Assembly (NCBI RefSeq): GCF_900109945.1
Contig: NZ_FOBX01000013.1
Span: forward strand, 124,001-188,000
Direction: 5' to 3'
Origin: Bradyrhizobium sp. OK095
GTDB lineage: Bacteria > Pseudomonadota > Alphaproteobacteria > Rhizobiales > Xanthobacteraceae
DNA length: 64,000 nt
Shown piece by piece: positions 61,380 to 64,000 of this stretch. A program made the translations under genes and the position numbers. The notes beneath the pieces were generated by a model. The model ran no database searches. It was not told the origin of the DNA and was given only the letters and a program-made list of their open reading frames with translations. The first letter of the stretch is position 1. Every line of letters begins with the position of its first letter.

Positions 61380-62024
61380 ATGGCTCCCACAGGCAAGCGA
61401 ATTGGCGAAAGCACCCGCGGCGCGAGCCCCGCGCTTGCCAACTCGGCCGGCTATCTCGATGGCCAGCTTCTGATCGCGATGCCGGTGATGGGCGATCCCC
61501 GCTTCGAGCGTTCGGTGATCTATCTCTGCGCCCATTCGGCCGAAGGCGCCATGGGCATCATCGTCAACCATCCGGCCGGCAGCATCGACTTCCCCGAACT
61601 GTTGGAGCAGCTCGGCATCATCAAGAAGGGCGAGCACATCAAGCTGCCGGAGAATGCCGAGAGCATGAAGGTGCTGCGCGGCGGCCCGGTCGATACCGGC
61701 CGCGGCTTCGTGCTGCATTCCAGCGACTTTTACATCGAGAACGCGACGCTGCGGATCGACGGCGGCGTCTGCCTCACCGCGACCGTCGACATCCTGCGCG
61801 CGATCGCCAACGGCTCCGGCCCCAAGCACGCCATCCTCGCGCTCGGCTATGCCGGCTGGGCGCCCGGTCAGCTCGAGACCGAGATCCAGAGCAACGGCTG
61901 GCTGCATTGCGACGCCGATGCGGATCTGATTTTTGGCGACGACGTCGATGAGAAGTACGGGCGGGCCCTGCGCAAGATCGGCATCGATCCCGGCATGCTC
62001 TCGAACGAGGCCGGGCACGCGTAG
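61380..62024 (+). CDS. YqgE/AlgH family protein
   Basis: The 214-residue cytosolic protein of UPF0301/DUF179 has YLDGQLLIAMPVMGDPRFERSVIYLC (in part), GIIVNHPAG, LRGGPVDTGRGFVLHS and ALGYAGWAPGQLE. AlgH affects alginate production in Pseudomonas, but the molecular function of the family is unresolved. The first 25 or so residues are a charged extension. The start ATG at 61380 is the only one that fits. A palindromic repeat separates it from the convergent dioxygenase gene. Confidence 0.92.
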   Translation: MAPTGKRIGESTRGASPALANSAGYLDGQLLIAMPVMGDPRFERSVIYLCAHSAEGAMGIIVNHPAGSIDFPELLEQLGIIKKGEHIKLPENAESMKVLRGGPVDTGRGFVLHSSDFYIENATLRIDGGVCLTATVDILRAIANGSGPKHAILALGYAGWAPGQLETEIQSNGWLHCDADADLIFGDDVDEKYGRALRKIGIDPGMLSNEAGHA

Positions 62025-62057
62025 TTGGTTGGGGGGCGTAGCATGGCCCTCACCGTC

Positions 62058-62093
62058 GTCATTGCGAGGAGCGAAGCGACGAAGCAATGACGG
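62058..62093. repeat. Interspersed repeat, CGTCATTGCGAGGAGCGAAGCGACGAAGCAATGACG type
   Basis: CGTCATTGC and its exact complement GCAATGACG flank an 18-base centre with a second dyad (GAGCGAAGCGAC). I recognise this as one of the most abundant intergenic repeats of Bradyrhizobium. It lies between two convergent genes and ends 13 bases from the dioxygenase stop, so it may double as a terminator. Confidence 0.8.
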
Positions 62094-62105
62094 AGGCAGC
62101 GGGGC

Positions 62106-62993
62106 CTACTCCGCCGCCTGCTGCTGCACCGTAGGCTCCGTTCCCGCCACCGTCGCCCTCCGCATGTCGCGCGGTTGCGACTGGTCGTAGCGGCGGACGC
62201 GGTGCATGGTCTGGCGGTTGTCCCACATCACGAGATCATGCAGCTTCCATTTGTGGACGTAGACGAACTCTGCGTTGGTCGCGTGCTCGTTCAGATCGCG
62301 CAGCAGCAGCCGTCCCTCGGGCACGCTCATGCTGACGATCTTGCCGGCGTGCGATGACAGATACAGCGACTTGCGGCGATGCACCGGATGCGTCCGCACC
62401 AGCCGCTGCAGCACCGGCTTGAACATCTGCTTCTCGTCGTCGGTATATTCGGTGAAGCCGAGCGAGCCCCGCGAATACATCAGCGAGTGCTCGCAGACGA
62501 GATCGTCGATCTCCATCTTGGTCTCGTCGTCGAGCGCGTCATAGGCCGCGCGCATGTCGGCGAACTCGGTGTTGCCGCCCTTCGGGTTCACCACGCGCGC
62601 CGACAGCAGCGAGAATTTTGCGGGGATGGGACGGAACGAGCTGTCGGAATGCCACAGGCAATTGCCGAGGTTGAACAGATGCGTGCGGCTGTCCTTCGCC
62701 AGCGGCTTGCCGTCCTTGCCGAGATTGCTGACGTCGTTGAGGCCCGACTGGAGCCGATAGTCTTTCGCCTGTGTGACGGTGCCGCCGCGCGCATCTTCAC
62801 GCTGGCCAAAATTCAGCGCAAACGCCATCTGCTGCTCGTCGTTAATGTCCTGGTCGTGGAAGACGAGCACCGCATATTTGTCCATGGCGGCCTCGACCTC
62901 GCGCGCCTCGGTCTCGGTGAGCGGCTTTCGCAGATCGAGGCCGGACACCTCGCCGACAAAATGCGTCTGAAGCTGCCGGATGGCGATCGTCAT
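62106..62993 (-). CDS. TauD/TfdA-family 2-oxoglutarate/Fe(II) dioxygenase, TfdA-alpha-like
   Basis: The 295-residue enzyme has the iron facial triad: HSD in LWHSDSSF and a distal His in QTMHRVRRYD. The 2-oxoglutarate-binding Arg lies in RDMRRATV. The N-terminus (MTIAIRQLQTHFVGEVSGLDLR) and overall sequence strongly recall the TfdA-alpha enzymes described from Bradyrhizobium strains that cleave 2,4-D-type phenoxyacetates. I am relying on memory for that match. Ordinary TauD-like activity on other substrates is the alternative. The ATG at 62993 follows GGGAGAG; the open frame runs on to 63071. Confidence 0.87.
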   Translation of the reverse strand: MTIAIRQLQTHFVGEVSGLDLRKPLTETEAREVEAAMDKYAVLVFHDQDINDEQQMAFALNFGQREDARGGTVTQAKDYRLQSGLNDVSNLGKDGKPLAKDSRTHLFNLGNCLWHSDSSFRPIPAKFSLLSARVVNPKGGNTEFADMRAAYDALDDETKMEIDDLVCEHSLMYSRGSLGFTEYTDDEKQMFKPVLQRLVRTHPVHRRKSLYLSSHAGKIVSMSVPEGRLLLRDLNEHATNAEFVYVHKWKLHDLVMWDNRQTMHRVRRYDQSQPRDMRRATVAGTEPTVQQQAAE

Positions 62994-63090
62994 GGCGTCT
63001 CTCCCGCGAACCGCGAGCGGTTGGTCCCGCTCTGCTGGTGAAAAAGCTACTCCCGTAACCGGCGTTGTCAACGCAGGCCGCGCATGGCTC

Positions 63091-63870
63091 TTACGCGTTG
63101 CGCGCCATCAACCCGCCGTCGACCGGGATCACCGCACCGGTGAGAAACGACGCCGCCGGCAGGCACAGGCTCAGCGTCATGTGCGCGACCTCTTCGGGGT
63201 CGCCATAGCGGCCGAGTGCTGTGCGGCGCTTGGCATAGATCGTCTTGTGCTCCTCGGAAATGCGATCAGTGATGGCGGTCCGGATCGGCCCCGGACAGAT
63301 GCAGTTGACGGTGATGCCTTCGCGGCCGAGCTCGACGGCGAGAGAGCGCGTCAGGCTCGCGACACCGCCCTTCGCTGCCGAATAGGGGCTGTGCAATCCG
63401 GTCGCGCCGAGCGCCTCGGTCGAGGCAATGTTGACGATGCGCGGGCTCTTCGATTTGCGCAGGTGAGGCAGCGCCGCGCGGATGATGCGTGGATGCGCCG
63501 TCAACATCACGGCGATACCTTTGGCCCAGGCGTCTTCGTAAGCCTCGTCGTCGATAGCGACGCGCACGGAGATGCCGGCATTGTTGATGACGATGTCGAG
63601 CCCGCCGAAATGCGCCGCGACATCACTAACCACGCGCTTGATCTCGCCGCCGTCGGCGACGTCGAGCTTCCAGGCCTCCGCCGATCCGCCGTTCGCTGCA
63701 ATCGCCTTGGCAACCGCATGCGCGCCTTGCGCCTCGTAATCGGTGACGGCAACGTTCGCGCCCTCGCTGGCGAACACACGCGCGGTCGCGCGCCCCATGC
63801 CGCTGGCCGCGCCCGTGACGAGAACGGTCAGGCCCTTCACCGACCTGCTGAGCTGCTTGAAGTCGGACAT
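63091..63870 (-). CDS. Short-chain dehydrogenase/reductase (SDR)
   Basis: The 259-residue classical SDR has the cofactor loop TGAASGMG, NNAGIS, the catalytic Ser in NIASTEALGATG, and YSAAKGG with Tyr and Lys. The C-terminal PAASFLTGAVIPVDGGLM is typical. GAGGAA is six bases before the ATG at 63870. It follows the dioxygenase upstream of it by strand order (gap of 97 bases), and the pair may act on one substrate. The substrate itself is unknown. It is divergent from another SDR gene. Confidence 0.9.
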   Translation of the reverse strand: MSDFKQLSRSVKGLTVLVTGAASGMGRATARVFASEGANVAVTDYEAQGAHAVAKAIAANGGSAEAWKLDVADGGEIKRVVSDVAAHFGGLDIVINNAGISVRVAIDDEAYEDAWAKGIAVMLTAHPRIIRAALPHLRKSKSPRIVNIASTEALGATGLHSPYSAAKGGVASLTRSLAVELGREGITVNCICPGPIRTAITDRISEEHKTIYAKRRTALGRYGDPEEVAHMTLSLCLPAASFLTGAVIPVDGGLMARNA

Positions 63871-63967
63871 GCTGTTTCCTCGCGGCGTCTTGTTTGTTGT
63901 TATGATTGACAAGGCTGGCATCGATCCGCAGACAGGTCAAACAAGCAAAACAAAAGGGGAGGCCGCG

Positions 63968-64000
63968 ATGGCGAACGAGCTGGATTTCTCAGGCAAGCAG
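63968..64000 (+). CDS. Start of a second SDR-like gene, cut by the window end
   Basis: Only the first 11 codons are present (MANELDFSGKQ). GGGGAGG lies five to ten bases before the ATG. The LDFSGKQ beginning is the usual lead into the SDR cofactor strand, so another short-chain dehydrogenase is the best guess. It would be divergent from the SDR gene at 63870. Confidence 0.5.
   Translation, partial: MANELDFSGKQ

Overview
The window is a high-GC alphaproteobacterial chromosome segment that reads as Bradyrhizobium or a very close relative. The evidence is the gene families and gene order (urt-ure cluster, fused CysN/CysC, DUF2849/DUF934 sulfite operon, OpgC-like protein, DUF2865), the ATG/GTG start usage, and several intergenic repeat families that I recall as abundant in Bradyrhizobiaceae genomes. 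It is a core-like metabolic region. I found no phage, transposase, tRNA, rRNA or CRISPR.

Layout. 1-6.0 kb: part of a Flp/Tad type IVb pilus locus (cpaC partial, cpaB, cpaA, Flp pilin on minus; a lone secretin-N-domain protein and two TadE/G-like pseudopilins on plus), with a sterol-desaturase-family enzyme between them. 6.1-8.5 kb: a minus-strand set of DEAD-box helicase, IF-1 and cold-shock protein. 9.0-21.3 kb: urea uptake and hydrolysis (urtABCDE, ureDAB, ureC, ureEFG) behind a sigma-54-type promoter, interrupted by a DUF559 nuclease gene bracketed by related palindromic repeats and by two small ABM-domain proteins. 21.6-25.2 kb: a CHASE/HWE sensor-kinase-like protein with a degenerate ATP-binding box, a TetR regulator and an OpgC-family membrane protein. 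25.4-34.0 kb: envelope and stress genes (YqjE-like, DUF883/YqjD-like, AI-2E family permease, L,D-transpeptidase, DUF2865, a 51-residue membrane protein). Four promoters here match the alphaproteobacterial general-stress sigma factor EcfG. A tandem pair of chemoreceptors lies among them.

34.1-48.1 kb: malate synthase G, then a complete assimilatory sulfate block: cysD-cysNC on minus; siroheme synthase, DUF2849, sulfite reductase, DUF934 and cysH on plus; then the sulfate ABC transporter (sbp, cysT, cysW, cysA). 48.2-51.7 kb: a CAP-domain lipoprotein, a patatin-like lipase next to 3-hydroxybutyrate dehydrogenase (a polyhydroxybutyrate theme), and a TauE/SafE permease. 51.9-58.9 kb: a minus-strand operon of nitrilase, substrate-binding protein, LivH, a LivM-LivG fusion and LivF, divergent from a LysR gene. 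The divergent gap holds a perfect dyad and a perfect sigma-54 consensus. 58.9-64 kb: polysaccharide flippase, stand-alone DsbD alpha-type domain, YqgE/AlgH, a TfdA-type dioxygenase and two divergent SDR genes, the last cut by the window end.

How it fits together. Two nitrogen-scavenging modules (urea; probably a nitrile or amide) carry sigma-54-type promoters, and a third module handles sulfur assimilation. The 26-34 kb interval looks like a small EcfG-controlled envelope-stress regulon. Three Tad transcription units each have a CtrA-like TTAA-N7-TTnAC site upstream, which suggests cell-cycle control of pilus genes.
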